Positions 49,446-58,126 of a stretch of DNA of 64,000 nt are shown piece by piece. The position numbers and the translations under genes are program-made. The stretch's first letter is position 1. The number at the start of each line of letters is the position of its first letter. Under the pieces are notes generated by a model that was not told the DNA's origin, searched no databases, and saw nothing but the letters and a program-made list of their open reading frames with translations. The stretch comes from Clostridiales bacterium (GTDB lineage: Bacteria; Bacillota; Clostridia; Lachnospirales; Lachnospiraceae): NCBI GenBank assembly GCA_018372435.1, contig JAHAJA010000012.1, positions 32,204 to 96,203 of the forward strand, given 5' to 3'.

Positions 49446-49976
49446 ATGAACGATAAGCAAGAAATATTAATTGAAGAATATATTGCATTAATTCCAGAAC
49501 GCTTTAGAAAACTATTCAATGAGTTAGCGGAGTATGCCGTGTCCCTAGGATATAATCCTATACGTAATAAAACACAAGATTTAACGATTGATTTTAAAAA
49601 GAATAAATATAAAGCAACCATAATGAAGTTTGGTTTAAAAGAACCAAAACATGATGGATTTGGTTGTGGAGAAAGAGACAACCCTGATTTACGCCTTCGA
49701 TTTTTCGCGAGTGAAGATTATTCTGAGATCTTTCAGAATGGTATTAAACTTGTAATAGAAGAATTCGATGGGAAATATACGGGCTGTTATGGTTGCGGTA
49801 GATGTGAGGGAGAACTAGAAGGGTATACATACATCTATCCAGATGGAAGAAAAGTATTTCGCTGTGGGCGCGAGTTGATAGCCATAGTTGACTATGATGA
49901 GACTATAATGGAAGAAATTAAGAAATTGATGAATGTGCAAGATGATTTTTATAGGGATAAATTTGTAGAAGCTTAA
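49446..49976 (+). CDS. hypothetical protein with clustered cysteines
   Basis: A 176-residue soluble protein I do not recognise. The N-terminal half is helical and lysine-rich (FRKLFNELAEYAVSLGYNP). The C-terminal half has TGCYGCGRCEGELEGYTYIYPDGRKVFRCGREL: four cysteines in C-x2-C-x2-C...C, which could bind zinc, with a further Cys in GFGCGERDN. It ends with a helix. AAAGGAGAAC precedes the ATG. The start of the next gene is 111 bp away. Confidence 0.65.
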   Translation: MNDKQEILIEEYIALIPERFRKLFNELAEYAVSLGYNPIRNKTQDLTIDFKKNKYKATIMKFGLKEPKHDGFGCGERDNPDLRLRFFASEDYSEIFQNGIKLVIEEFDGKYTGCYGCGRCEGELEGYTYIYPDGRKVFRCGRELIAIVDYDETIMEEIKKLMNVQDDFYRDKFVEA

Positions 49977-50087
49977 ATATTATTAGGAAAAGGATATGAG
50001 GATGAAAAAAACAATTTTTATTTGGTATTTTAGTCGTACACATAGAGAACTATTATAGCATTGTGACAATAGAGAGGTAGACAAGTT

Positions 50088-50519
50088 ATGGAAGTAAAAT
50101 TTTATAATCAAGTTGAGGATTCACTACTCAAATTTGCAGTGGTGTTTGCAAGATACCAAGGTAAATGGGTTTATTGTAGACATAAAGATAGAGATACATA
50201 TGAGGCACCAGGGGGACATCGGGAATTAGGTGAATCAATCGAGATGGCAGCAAAGAGAGAATTGTATGAAGAAACGGGAGCAGTCGAATATGATATCAAG
50301 CCTGTCTGCGTATATTCGGTGGAAGGGAAGACAAGGGTAAATGAAAGTGGTGGAGAATCCTTTGGAAAGCTCTTCTATGCGGATATCTATCGATTCGAAA
50401 AGTTGCCTGATTATGAAATTGAAGAAGTGAGATTCTTTGATGACTTGCCACAAGAATTAACCTACCCAAGTATACAGCCAGTGTTATTAAGGAGATTACA
50501 GGATAATAACTACATATAG
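50088..50519 (+). CDS. Nudix hydrolase
   Basis: A 143-residue Nudix protein. The box GGHRELGESIEMAAKRELYEETGA fits G-x5-E-x7-R-E-U-x-E-E-x-G-U exactly, giving the metal-binding Glu pair. It would hydrolyse a nucleoside diphosphate linked to another group. KWVYCRHKDRDTYEAPGG resembles MutT/8-oxo-dGTP-type members, but substrate cannot be assigned. AGAGAGGTAG lies before the ATG. It is followed by a phosphatase 13 bp later. Confidence 0.88.
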   Translation: MEVKFYNQVEDSLLKFAVVFARYQGKWVYCRHKDRDTYEAPGGHRELGESIEMAAKRELYEETGAVEYDIKPVCVYSVEGKTRVNESGGESFGKLFYADIYRFEKLPDYEIEEVRFFDDLPQELTYPSIQPVLLRRLQDNNYI

Positions 50520-50532
50520 GAGTGATTCAATT

Positions 50533-51111
50533 ATGACAACAGTATATTTTGTGAGACATGCTGAACCCAATTTTGATAATCATAATGATGAGTTACGTGA
50601 ACTGACAGAGAAAGGTTTAGAAGATCGTAAACTCGTCACAGAATATTTATCAGATAAATCCATAGACGTTGTTTTATCAAGCCCATATAAAAGATCGGTA
50701 GATACAGTCATGGATTTTGTTAATCGTTATAATAAAGAGATCGAGAGAATTGATGATTTTAGGGAAAGAAAAGTAGACAGTGAGTGGATAAAAGATTTTA
50801 CTGAATTCTGCAAGAGGCAGTGGGCAGATTTTAATTATAAATATACAGATGGTGAAACTTTAGCAGAAGTTCAAAAGAGAAATATATCAGCACTTAAAAA
50901 GGTACTTGAACAATATGAGAATAAGAATATTGTGATTGGAAGCCACGGAACAGCTTTAAGTACTATTATTAATTATTACGATTCTACATATGGATATGAG
51001 GACTTTGACAAGATTAGGTGTTTAATGCCTTGGATTATGAAGTTTACTTTTGAAGGAAAGAGATTAATCAATATGGAAAGTGTGAATGTGTTTGAAATGT
51101 TGAATGAGTAA
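50533..51111 (+). CDS. histidine phosphatase family protein
   Basis: A 192-residue phosphoglycerate-mutase-like phosphatase. VYFVRHAEPNF supplies the Arg-His catalytic pair (RHA in place of RHG), VVLSSPYKRSVDTV the second Arg, and IVIGSHGTALSTII the second His. ERKVDSEWIKDF includes the acidic region near the acid/base Glu. Role unknown; the pairing with a Nudix hydrolase suggests a nucleotide or nucleoside-phosphate clean-up function. AGGAGTG precedes the ATG. Confidence 0.88.
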   Translation: MTTVYFVRHAEPNFDNHNDELRELTEKGLEDRKLVTEYLSDKSIDVVLSSPYKRSVDTVMDFVNRYNKEIERIDDFRERKVDSEWIKDFTEFCKRQWADFNYKYTDGETLAEVQKRNISALKKVLEQYENKNIVIGSHGTALSTIINYYDSTYGYEDFDKIRCLMPWIMKFTFEGKRLINMESVNVFEMLNE

Positions 51112-51120
51112 TGAATTTAT

Positions 51121-51681
51121 ATGGGGGGATTTAGTATACATATTGAATTGAAACTATTAAATGGCGATGAAGGTTTAGATATCTATGATATGCTACAGGA
51201 TATTGCTCAAGTGGAAAATGGATTTAAAAATACGGTTCATGGTAAAACGTTTGAAGAATTTACAGAATGGTTGGCTGAATGTAAACGTTTATCACTCGAG
51301 AAAGAATTAATTGACGGGTGGAAAGTTCCAACGACAATTTATTGGTTATATATTGATGATAAACCAGTCGGCATGGGAAAGATACGCCATTTTCTAACTA
51401 GGCAATTGCAAGAAGAGGGCGGGCATATAGGATACAGTATACGTGTGGATCAGCGAGATAAGGGGTATGGAAAGATAATACTAAGAGAGCTAGTGATCAA
51501 GGCCTCAATGATGGGGATAGATCATGTATTACTAACAATTCGCAAAAATAATATATATTCATTAAAAGTCGCAATAGCTAACAAGGGAGAAATAATTAGA
51601 GAAAACGAAAATAGATATTACATTGACATACCATGTGAAGAGAATAGAAATACTGATCAATCAAATCTATGGAGATTGTGA
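51121..51681 (+). CDS. GNAT acetyltransferase (COG3981-like)
   Basis: A 186-residue acetyltransferase: PVGMGKIRHFLTRQLQEEGGHIGYSIRVDQRDKGYGKIILRELVIKA holds the acetyl-CoA loop (Q-R-D-K-G-Y-G). Ending HVLLTIRKNNIYSLKVAIANKGEIIRENENRYYIDI matches the tail seen in the fragment at 2696. The start is unclear: the ATG at 51121 overlaps the GGGGGGA that would best serve as ribosome binding site for a start a few codons later (ATA or ATT). The last codons overlap a second GNAT fragment in another frame. Confidence 0.72.
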   Translation: MGGFSIHIELKLLNGDEGLDIYDMLQDIAQVENGFKNTVHGKTFEEFTEWLAECKRLSLEKELIDGWKVPTTIYWLYIDDKPVGMGKIRHFLTRQLQEEGGHIGYSIRVDQRDKGYGKIILRELVIKASMMGIDHVLLTIRKNNIYSLKVAIANKGEIIRENENRYYIDIPCEENRNTDQSNLWRL

Positions 51682-51838
51682 TATACGAAACGTTAATTCG
51701 TGGAAACTTCTTGAACGGTTAGATTTTAAGAGAATAAAGCAGATTGAAAATGAGTCCTATAAGGATGATGCGGCAGGAAATCCGTTATTAATTAGTATTT
51801 ATATATACTTATTACAAAGCGGTGATATTGGTAATTGA
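51659..51838 (+). pseudogene. C-terminal fragment of a RimJ/RimL-type GNAT acetyltransferase
   Basis: In a different frame from the gene above, NQIYGDCDIRNVNSWKLLERLDFKRIKQIENESYKDDAAGNPLLISIYIYLL is the tail of a ribosomal-protein-type acetyltransferase ('d.rN..S..llErlGF.r......'), with Asp in place of the usual Gly before Phe. It has no own start site. The junction at about 51660 joins two GNAT tails, consistent with deletion or recombination. Confidence 0.6.
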
Positions 51839-51968
51839 GGAGTTTGAAATTAATTTAGTTTATTTAGAATAGTAAATAGTGGTCCAAGGTATGCTAAGGT
51901 TGTAGGATATTGAGATTTCTACAAACTGTAAACCGCAGTATTGTTAATATATTAAGTGAGGTATAAAC

Positions 51969-52178
51969 ATGTTAGAAAATCTAGCGTGTAATAAAGTAAT
52001 AGAAGAAGAGAAACAAAATTCAGAATTGGTTAGACAATCTGCCGATGAAGAAAGCAACTGTCCGTGTAAGCGAATAAAATGTGAGCGTCATGGAAAATGT
52101 GTGGAATGTATTGCGCATCATAAGGAGAGAGAGACGAAGTATGAGCCATATTGTATGCGCAAATCCAAGAAAAAATAA
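51969..52178 (+). CDS. small cysteine-rich protein (DUF6485-like)
   Basis: A 69-residue protein with an acidic helical N-terminus and a cysteine motif CPCKRIKCERHGKCVECIAHH...YC: six Cys and three His that may hold a metal. The pattern 'nCpC....CeRhGkC.eCi.hH' resembles a family of very short clostridial proteins of unknown role. AGTGAGG precedes the ATG. It lies just upstream of the thrS T-box region but has its own stop and is not part of it. Confidence 0.65.
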   Translation: MLENLACNKVIEEEKQNSELVRQSADEESNCPCKRIKCERHGKCVECIAHHKERETKYEPYCMRKSKKK

Positions 52179-52207
52179 AAGTATTGTGATAAGTTACAAA
52201 TAACTTC

Positions 52208-52235
52208 TTGACATATGTGAATATAGGATTATAAT
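52208..52235 (+). promoter_or_regulatory. promoter of the thrS T-box transcript
   Basis: TTGACA (52208-52213), 16-bp spacer, TATAAT (52230-52235), placed just before the T-box leader. Confidence 0.85.
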
Positions 52236-52239
52236 AAAG

Positions 52240-52510
52240 TCAATAGCATAAGAAAAGCAAAGACGGAAAGAGTAGACTAATGGAAACATACAGAGAGAAG
52301 GACATTCGGTGAGAGTTCTTTATGAAGGAAGTTAGACGAAAACCATTCCTGAGCTGTATTGCTGAAAGTAGTAAGCATTACCGTATGCCTGCGTTAAGGG
52401 ATAGGATTTGTATGAATCTGAAGTGAAAAGTTAAGGTGGAACCGTGCAGTAGTATACTTGCACCCTTACAATTGTGGTACATAGCCATAATTGTAAGGGT
52501 GTTTTTTATA
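52240..52510 (+). ncRNA. T-box riboswitch controlling thrS
   Basis: The leader has the T-box order: stem I with CAGAGAG and GGTGAGAG distal features (52290-52320), a specifier-loop segment GACGAAAACCATTCCTGAGC in which ACC (52342-52344) would be the threonine codon, and the T-box sequence AAGGTGGAACCGTGC (52433-52447). A terminator stem CACCCTTACAATTGTGG/CCATAATTGTAAGGGTG (52461-52501) with a T-run follows. Uncharged tRNA-Thr should favour the antiterminator and turn on thrS. Class recognised by eye; the specifier codon is inferred from position and the gene downstream. Confidence 0.92.
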
Positions 52511-52600
52511 TTCTTCTGAGGTACAGTTGAGTTTTCTTATGTTATTCCTAATAAATTAGTCTAGGCAAATGCCTAAAATTTAATCATTTGAAAGGAGTGC

Positions 52601-54361
52601 ATGAAAATGAAAGTAAGTAGCAAAGATGGTTCTATTCAGGAACGTAAATTCGAAGAAGTAGAGGGGAGAGAGGCATTTCGCCATACAACAGCACATGTTT
52701 TGGCTCAAGCAGTTAAGCGACTCTATCCAGATACAAAATGTGCCATAGGGCCAGCAATTGAGAATGGATTTTATTATGATTTTGAATTCTCTTTTCCATT
52801 TATGCCAGAACATCTACAAGCAGTAGAAGAAGAGATGAAGAAGATTGTGAAAGAATCCTTGCCACTTCAAAGATTAGAAGTAAGTCGTGAGGAAGCCTTG
52901 AAACAAATGGAGAATCTTAAGGAATCATACAAGATAGAATTAATTAAGGAACTACCAGAAGATGCAGTGATAACAATGTATAGCCAAGGAGAATATGTGG
53001 ATTTATGTGCAGGACCACATGTATTGAATACTTGCTTGATTAAAGCCTTCAAATTAACTTCAGTAGCAGGTGCATACTGGAGAGGAAATGAGAAGAATAA
53101 GATGTTAACTAGAATCTATGGAACTTCCTTTCCAAAGCAGAGTGAGTTGAATGATTATCTAAAACAAGTAGAGGAAGCGAGGTTACGTGACCATAGAAAG
53201 CTAGGTAAAGAACTTGGTTTGTTTGCGCTATTAGATGAAGGACCAGGATTTCCGTTTTTCCTTCCAAAAGGAATGGTACTTAAGAATCTATTAATTGATT
53301 ATTGGCGTAAACTTCATACTAGAGAAGATTATGTAGAGATATCCTCACCAATGATTTTAAACCGTGAGTTATGGGAAACTTCTGGTCACTGGGATCATTA
53401 TCGAGAGAATATGTACACTACAGTGATTGATGATACTGATTATGCAATTAAGCCAATGAACTGTCCAGGTGGTATGTTAGTATATAAGATGCAACCACAT
53501 TCATACCGTGAATTACCAATTCGAATGGGAGAGCTGGGATTAGTTCATCGTCATGAAAAATCAGGTCAACTACATGGTTTAATGAGAGTTCGATGCTTTA
53601 CTCAAGATGATGCCCATATCTTTATGACAAGAGAACAGATAACTGATGAAATCAAGGGAGTTGTAAGATTGATTGATGAAGTGTATTCTAAATTCGGCTT
53701 CAAATATCATGTAGAATTATCAACTCGTCCTGAGAATAGTATGGGAAGTGATGATGATTGGGAAGTTGCTACACATGGATTACAAAGTGCCTTAGATGAT
53801 TTGCAGATGGAATATGTAGTAAATGAAGGTGATGGTGCATTCTATGGACCTAAGATCGACTTCCATCTAGAAGATTCAATTGGAAGAACATGGCAGTGTG
53901 GAACAATTCAATTAGATTTCCAATTACCACAACGTTTCGAAGCAGAATATGTTGGGGCTGATGGAGAGAAACATAGACCAATTATGATTCACCGTGTTGT
54001 ATTTGGCTCTATTGAGAGATTCATTGGAATACTTATCGAACATTATGCAGGTAAGTTTCCGGTATGGCTTGCACCAGTGCAAGCGAAGATTCTACTAGTA
54101 TCTGATGTATACAAAGATTATGCGAAGGAAGTATTAGAAGAATTGAGAAACGCAGGAATTCGTGTAGAGCTTGATGATCGTAATGAGAAGCTTGGTTATA
54201 AGATAAGAGAAGCACAGATGGATAAAGTTCCTTATATGCTAATAGTTGGTCAGAAAGAAAAAGATGAGAATCAAGTATCTGTTCGTAGTCGAGATGCTGG
54301 AGACCTAGGTTCCCTTGATATTCATGAGTTTATTCAAAAAGTTAAGATTGAAGTAGAGTAA
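52601..54361 (+). CDS. thrS: threonyl-tRNA synthetase, lacking the TGS domain
   Basis: A 586-residue class II synthetase. The editing domain begins at once: FRHTTAHVLAQAVKRLYP (HxxxH) and VDLCAGPH (Cys/His site). Catalytic motifs are PMNCPGGMLVYKM (zinc Cys), RMGELGLVHRHEKSGQLHGLMRVRCFTQDDAHIF (motif 2 region) and IHRVVFGSIERFIGILIEH (motif 3). The anticodon-binding domain occupies the last 100 residues. Typical bacterial ThrRS has about 640 residues with an N-terminal TGS domain of some 60; here it is absent, and AAAGGAG sits directly before this start, so the loss is genuine. Controlled by the T-box upstream. Confidence 0.95.
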   Translation: MKMKVSSKDGSIQERKFEEVEGREAFRHTTAHVLAQAVKRLYPDTKCAIGPAIENGFYYDFEFSFPFMPEHLQAVEEEMKKIVKESLPLQRLEVSREEALKQMENLKESYKIELIKELPEDAVITMYSQGEYVDLCAGPHVLNTCLIKAFKLTSVAGAYWRGNEKNKMLTRIYGTSFPKQSELNDYLKQVEEARLRDHRKLGKELGLFALLDEGPGFPFFLPKGMVLKNLLIDYWRKLHTREDYVEISSPMILNRELWETSGHWDHYRENMYTTVIDDTDYAIKPMNCPGGMLVYKMQPHSYRELPIRMGELGLVHRHEKSGQLHGLMRVRCFTQDDAHIFMTREQITDEIKGVVRLIDEVYSKFGFKYHVELSTRPENSMGSDDDWEVATHGLQSALDDLQMEYVVNEGDGAFYGPKIDFHLEDSIGRTWQCGTIQLDFQLPQRFEAEYVGADGEKHRPIMIHRVVFGSIERFIGILIEHYAGKFPVWLAPVQAKILLVSDVYKDYAKEVLEELRNAGIRVELDDRNEKLGYKIREAQMDKVPYMLIVGQKEKDENQVSVRSRDAGDLGSLDIHEFIQKVKIEVE

Positions 54362-54400
54362 AGTTAATATTTGAAATGCTTGTTATTAAATAGTATATTT

Positions 54401-54462
54401 TATAGAAACACCAGTAGGAAGGATTATGTAGTAGTAAAGCCTATCCTACTGGTGTTTCTATA
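54401..54462 (+). terminator. hairpin after thrS
   Basis: 54401-54419 and 54444-54462 are exact inverted copies of 19 bp (TATAGAAACACCAGTAGGA). The T-run is poor, so it may act as an RNA end-protecting stem more than as a sharp terminator. A TTGACA (54479) with a TATAAT (54500, short 15-bp spacer) follows and may start the next transcript. Confidence 0.65.
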
Positions 54463-54647
54463 TTCCGACTTAATCCTATTGACAAACTATGAAATGTGGT
54501 ATAATATACTAAAAATATACATTGCATGAAAAAATATAATGTACATATAATCAAATCGGATGTTACATGTTTAATTGATTGGTTATACTATAATCTGGCG
54601 AAGGAAACAAATCGGTTATTTTTATAGTAGATGAGGAGAAGAATATT

Positions 54648-55193
54648 ATGACAAGAGAAGAAGCATGGAATTTACTTACGAAGTTCAATCAAGACGAGTT
54701 TCATTTAGAACATGCGCAGATTGTTGAGAATACGATGCGCTACTTTGCTAATGAGCTTGGTTATGGAGAGGAAGCAGATTTTTGGGCAATAGTTGGTCTA
54801 TTGCATGATTTAGATTTTGAGATGTACCCAGAGGAACACTGTATCAAAGAGCAAGAGATTATGCGTGAGTATGGTGTAGATGAGAGAATCATTCATGCGA
54901 CAGCAAGCCATGGATATGAGCTAACTGTAGATATTAAACCAGAGCATGAGATGGAAAAAGTATTATATGCAGTTGATGAACTAACAGGGCTAATTGGCGC
55001 GGTTGCAATTATGAGGCCGTCGAAGAGTGTACAGGATTTAGAGTTGAAATCGGTTAAGAAAAAATATAAGAGTAAGGGGTTTGCAGCAGGCTGTTCTAGA
55101 GAAGTTATTGAGCGAGGAGCAGACATGCTTGGTTGGACCTTAGATGAGCTAATAGAACGTACTATAGGGGCATTGCGGACGTTTAGAGAATAG
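54648..55193 (+). CDS. HD-domain hydrolase
   Basis: A 181-residue metal-dependent phosphohydrolase-fold protein. LEHAQIVENTMRYFANELG gives the first His, FWAIVGLLHDLDFEMYPEEHC the HD pair, IIHATASHGYEL the following His ligands and VDELTGLIGAVAIMRP the last Asp, all in HD order. Proteins of this family act on nucleotides or as unknown phosphatases; no substrate is predicted. GAGGAG precedes the ATG. Confidence 0.85.
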   Translation: MTREEAWNLLTKFNQDEFHLEHAQIVENTMRYFANELGYGEEADFWAIVGLLHDLDFEMYPEEHCIKEQEIMREYGVDERIIHATASHGYELTVDIKPEHEMEKVLYAVDELTGLIGAVAIMRPSKSVQDLELKSVKKKYKSKGFAAGCSREVIERGADMLGWTLDELIERTIGALRTFRE

Positions 55194-55296
55194 AATTTAG
55201 AAATCTTAATTCTTTCTTAATAGAATAAAATTATTCAATATGTTAAGATTAATAGGATTCACGAGATTATATAGTTAAAGGAGTAAGGAAATCACG

Positions 55297-55914
55297 ATGC
55301 AAGATTTGATTATTCAACTTATGGATAAATTCGGGTACATAGGAATAATGCTATTAATTGCGATAGAGAATATATTTCCACCAATTCCATCAGAGGTAGT
55401 ATTAACTTTTGGCGGTTTTATGACCACCTATTCTAAGTTAACAATCATTGGAGTAATAATTTTCTCTACAGTGGGTGCTATATTAGGAGCTATCGTGCTT
55501 TATTATATTGGATGTATCTTGAATAAAGAGCGTTTGATGAGAATTGTATCTGGTAAAATAGGCAAGATTTTGTTTCTTAAAGTGGATGATATTGAAAAAG
55601 CAGATCGTTGGTTTGCAACAAAAGGAGACAAAGTTGTTTTCTTTGGTAGATGCGTTCCTATTATCCGAAGTTTGATATCCATACCAGCAGGTATGAGCGG
55701 TATGCCATTAGGACGATTTCTAATATTAACCACCATTGGATCAGCGATTTGGAATACAATACTTGTTGTTATTGGAAGTGTTGTAGGAGAATCATGGGAA
55801 AAGATTGTAGCGATTGTGAATGAATATGCGTTTGTTACTTTATTCGTATTGGTGATAGTATTTGTCGTAGGTGTTATATATTTCTATAGAAAAAGAATTC
55901 GGGAACGTGAATAG
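55297..55914 (+). CDS. DedA family membrane protein
   Basis: A 205-residue membrane protein of the DedA/SNARE-associated family. NIFPPIPSEVVLTFGGF is the re-entrant helix with the conserved Glu, and FFGRCVPIIRSLISIPAGMSGMPLGRFLILTTIGSAIWN is the second half with the conserved Arg pair. Members flip phospholipids or undecaprenyl phosphate carriers and need the proton gradient. AAAGGAGTAAGG precedes the ATG. A terminator follows. Confidence 0.9.
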   Translation: MQDLIIQLMDKFGYIGIMLLIAIENIFPPIPSEVVLTFGGFMTTYSKLTIIGVIIFSTVGAILGAIVLYYIGCILNKERLMRIVSGKIGKILFLKVDDIEKADRWFATKGDKVVFFGRCVPIIRSLISIPAGMSGMPLGRFLILTTIGSAIWNTILVVIGSVVGESWEKIVAIVNEYAFVTLFVLVIVFVVGVIYFYRKRIRERE

Positions 55915-55931
55915 TTTCCGAGTTCTTTTTT
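55893..55931 (+). terminator. intrinsic terminator overlapping the end of the DedA gene
   Basis: AGAATTCGGGAAC and GTTTCCGAGTTCT pair with one wobble and one mismatch, followed by TTTTTT. The left arm is inside the DedA coding end. Confidence 0.75.
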
Positions 55932-56127
55932 GTGTGGAATATCACTTAATAATGCCTCAATGTGATGGGCCATTGCAACTTATTCCATCAAAATTGCAAC
56001 ATAGGAAAATTTAGTAGAAATCAAGTTTCATAACCGTATAATAGACCTCATAAGGAGCATTTATCTCAGATCAGATAGAGAATAGAGATAAAAACTAATG
56101 TCAATAAATTATGAGGAGGATATGAAT

Positions 56128-57174
56128 ATGGATACTAGTAAGGAAGTAAGCAAGGAATTAAAAAACGAATCAAATGAAAGTAGGAGTTCTAATTTAAAAA
56201 AGAAGAGTAAGAAAAAGAAAATCATAAGGATAACACTAGGAAGTATTGCGGCAATTATAATTATTGCAATTTTAGGTTTTAGTTATTTCTTCGGGTATCA
56301 AGTTGCTTATGGATTACTTTATCAGAATGAAGGGTTAGATACGAAAGGAAATAGTGTTAAACAATTAGCTGAATGGAACTATGACGAAGAAGAATATGAG
56401 AGAACGAATTTCGAGAAGAATAATAATGGGAAAGAATTTACAGTAACAGCAAAGGATGGTAATATAGTTTATGGTACACATTTTATTGCAGATAATAAGG
56501 TAGATAATAATACAGTTATATTAATTCATGGTCTAGGAGGCGACCGTGTTTGTATGGAACCAATCGCTAAGATGTATCTAGACCGTGGTTGGAATGTAAT
56601 AACATTTGATCAAAGAGCAAGTGGAGAATCTAAGAATGAATGGGTGACATTCGGTTATTTTGAAAAATACGATGTTGAAGCAATTGTTGACTATGTCGAA
56701 GATTTAACTTCTGATAAGAAGATTGTAATTCATGGGCAATCTATGGGTGCTGTTACAGCAGGATTATATGCGGCAACAAAACATGCTAGTGAACATGCAG
56801 ATGCTATTATTATGGATTCTCCTTTTGATTCCATGGAGAGTATGTTTTTAGGTGTATGGCATGAGATGGATGATACGGAAGGGATTCCTGATGACTATAT
56901 AATCTGGTGTGGAGATTGGTATCTAAGATGGAATTATAAATTCAGTTTTGCTGATACCGATTTAGTTAATTTATCAAAGAAGAATCATGTAAAGAGTCTT
57001 GTTATAGAGTCAATGAGAGATAACGTTGCATTACCAGAGATGAATGAAGCAATCTATGAAGCAATCGCTACAGGGGATAAGGAATTGTGGCGTGTAGATG
57101 CGGAACATGTAGAAGGATTTGTTGATTTTCCAGAGGAGTATACGAATGCCGTTATGGAGTTTTTAGAAAAGTAA
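56128..57174 (+). CDS. membrane-anchored alpha/beta hydrolase (COG1073-like)
   Basis: A 348-residue protein. A lysine/serine-rich cytoplasmic tail (1-30) is followed by one membrane helix (about 32-55), then an extracytoplasmic alpha/beta hydrolase. VILIHGLGGDRVCMEPIAKMYLDRGWNVITFDQRASGES covers the oxyanion region, IHGQSMGAV the nucleophile Ser205, and AEHVEGFVDFPEEY the His with the C-terminal helix. Substrate unknown. The ATG at 56128 gives GAGGAGG a normal spacing; ATGs at 56098 and 56122 are less well placed. It precedes a LytTR/DUF3021 pair, repeating the gene set at 4429-6770 in a different order. Confidence 0.85.
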   Translation: MDTSKEVSKELKNESNESRSSNLKKKSKKKKIIRITLGSIAAIIIIAILGFSYFFGYQVAYGLLYQNEGLDTKGNSVKQLAEWNYDEEEYERTNFEKNNNGKEFTVTAKDGNIVYGTHFIADNKVDNNTVILIHGLGGDRVCMEPIAKMYLDRGWNVITFDQRASGESKNEWVTFGYFEKYDVEAIVDYVEDLTSDKKIVIHGQSMGAVTAGLYAATKHASEHADAIIMDSPFDSMESMFLGVWHEMDDTEGIPDDYIIWCGDWYLRWNYKFSFADTDLVNLSKKNHVKSLVIESMRDNVALPEMNEAIYEAIATGDKELWRVDAEHVEGFVDFPEEYTNAVMEFLEK

Positions 57175-57191
57175 GGATAGGTGATAACGCG

Positions 57192-57656
57192 GTGAAGATT
57201 AATCTTTTTCAGAAAAAGGAACTGTGCGAAGAATATGCGGATATCTATTATAGTGAGATGTCGGAAGAGATTCGTAATATATGTTCTATATTTGGGGAGA
57301 AAAAATTCGAATTATATGGTATTGAAGACGAAGAAAAGCAATTGCTACCGATTCAAGATATCTACTATTTTGAATCGGTTGAAAAGCGAACATTTGCGTA
57401 TATGAGGACAAAGGTTTATCAGATTCAGTATAACCTAACAGAACTTGAAGATAGGCTTAGCGAACAGGGATTTATACGAATCAATAAATCGGTAGTTATT
57501 AATATCTTCAAGATTAAGAAAATTAGGTCAGAACTTAATATGAGAGTGCAAGCACAGTTGCTAAACAAAGAAGAGATTATGATAAGCCGCCATTATAAAA
57601 CTGGTTTCGAGAAGTATTTAATTAAGATGCGAGGTGTCATGCATGCGAATAATTAA
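57192..57656 (+). CDS. LytTR-domain DNA-binding regulator
   Basis: A 154-residue protein with a C-terminal LytTR domain (about residues 55-150): LPIQDIYYFESVEKRTFAYM, VYQIQYNLTELEDRLSEQGFIRINKSVVINI and LLNKEEIMISRHYKTGFEKYL. No receiver domain is present. It is a paralogue of the regulator at 4429. It begins with GTG, with GGATAGGTG upstream, and is followed by an overlapping DUF3021 gene. It likely controls this local set. Confidence 0.86.
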   Translation: MKINLFQKKELCEEYADIYYSEMSEEIRNICSIFGEKKFELYGIEDEEKQLLPIQDIYYFESVEKRTFAYMRTKVYQIQYNLTELEDRLSEQGFIRINKSVVINIFKIKKIRSELNMRVQAQLLNKEEIMISRHYKTGFEKYLIKMRGVMHANN

Positions 57657-58074
57657 AGGAAAAGAAATTCTGATTACCATATGTATCTCCTATACAATTA
57701 TTAATATTGGAGGGTCAGTATTTGAGGCTATTGTTAATCAGCAGAGTAGTCTATGTACCAATAACATAATGATGCTTATGTGGACTAGTATCGCAGTATT
57801 TGTACTAAGTATTCATCATCTGTTTGATGAATGGTCACCGCTTGCCATGATTTTAATACAATATGTTATTGCTCTTTCGTTGGTTTTACTTACAATGGTT
57901 ATAGGAGGATTCTTTGAGCCAGTTGCAAGAGGTGGGTACAAAGATGCCTTCTTATCATTTACCATACCGTATGTAATTGGCGCAATCATATATTATATTG
58001 GAGTTTTTCAAAGTGTACGTAGACAAAACCAACTATTACAAGATATTATTAAAGATAAAGATGAGGAATCATAA
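57643..58074 (+). CDS. DUF3021 family membrane protein
   Basis: A 143-residue protein with four membrane helices (about 8-26, 38-58, 68-92, 108-128) and a charged C-terminal end. It overlaps the LytTR gene by 14 bases, with GAGGTG before the ATG at 57643, so the pair is translationally coupled. It is the counterpart of the protein at 4879. The family's biochemical role is unknown; location argues for control of the LytTR partner. Confidence 0.8.
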   Translation: MRIIKGKEILITICISYTIINIGGSVFEAIVNQQSSLCTNNIMMLMWTSIAVFVLSIHHLFDEWSPLAMILIQYVIALSLVLLTMVIGGFFEPVARGGYKDAFLSFTIPYVIGAIIYYIGVFQSVRRQNQLLQDIIKDKDEES

Positions 58075-58126
58075 GTAAGGATCAGAGTGAATGTCAGTAC
58101 TATTAATTCCGTGAGGGGGATTTATT

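Noticed and set aside
50002..50058. 18-codon frame MKKTIFIWYFSRTHREL... with a purine-rich stretch before it
   Set aside because: Too short, no match to any family, and no link to a hairpin or downstream gene that would make it a leader peptide.
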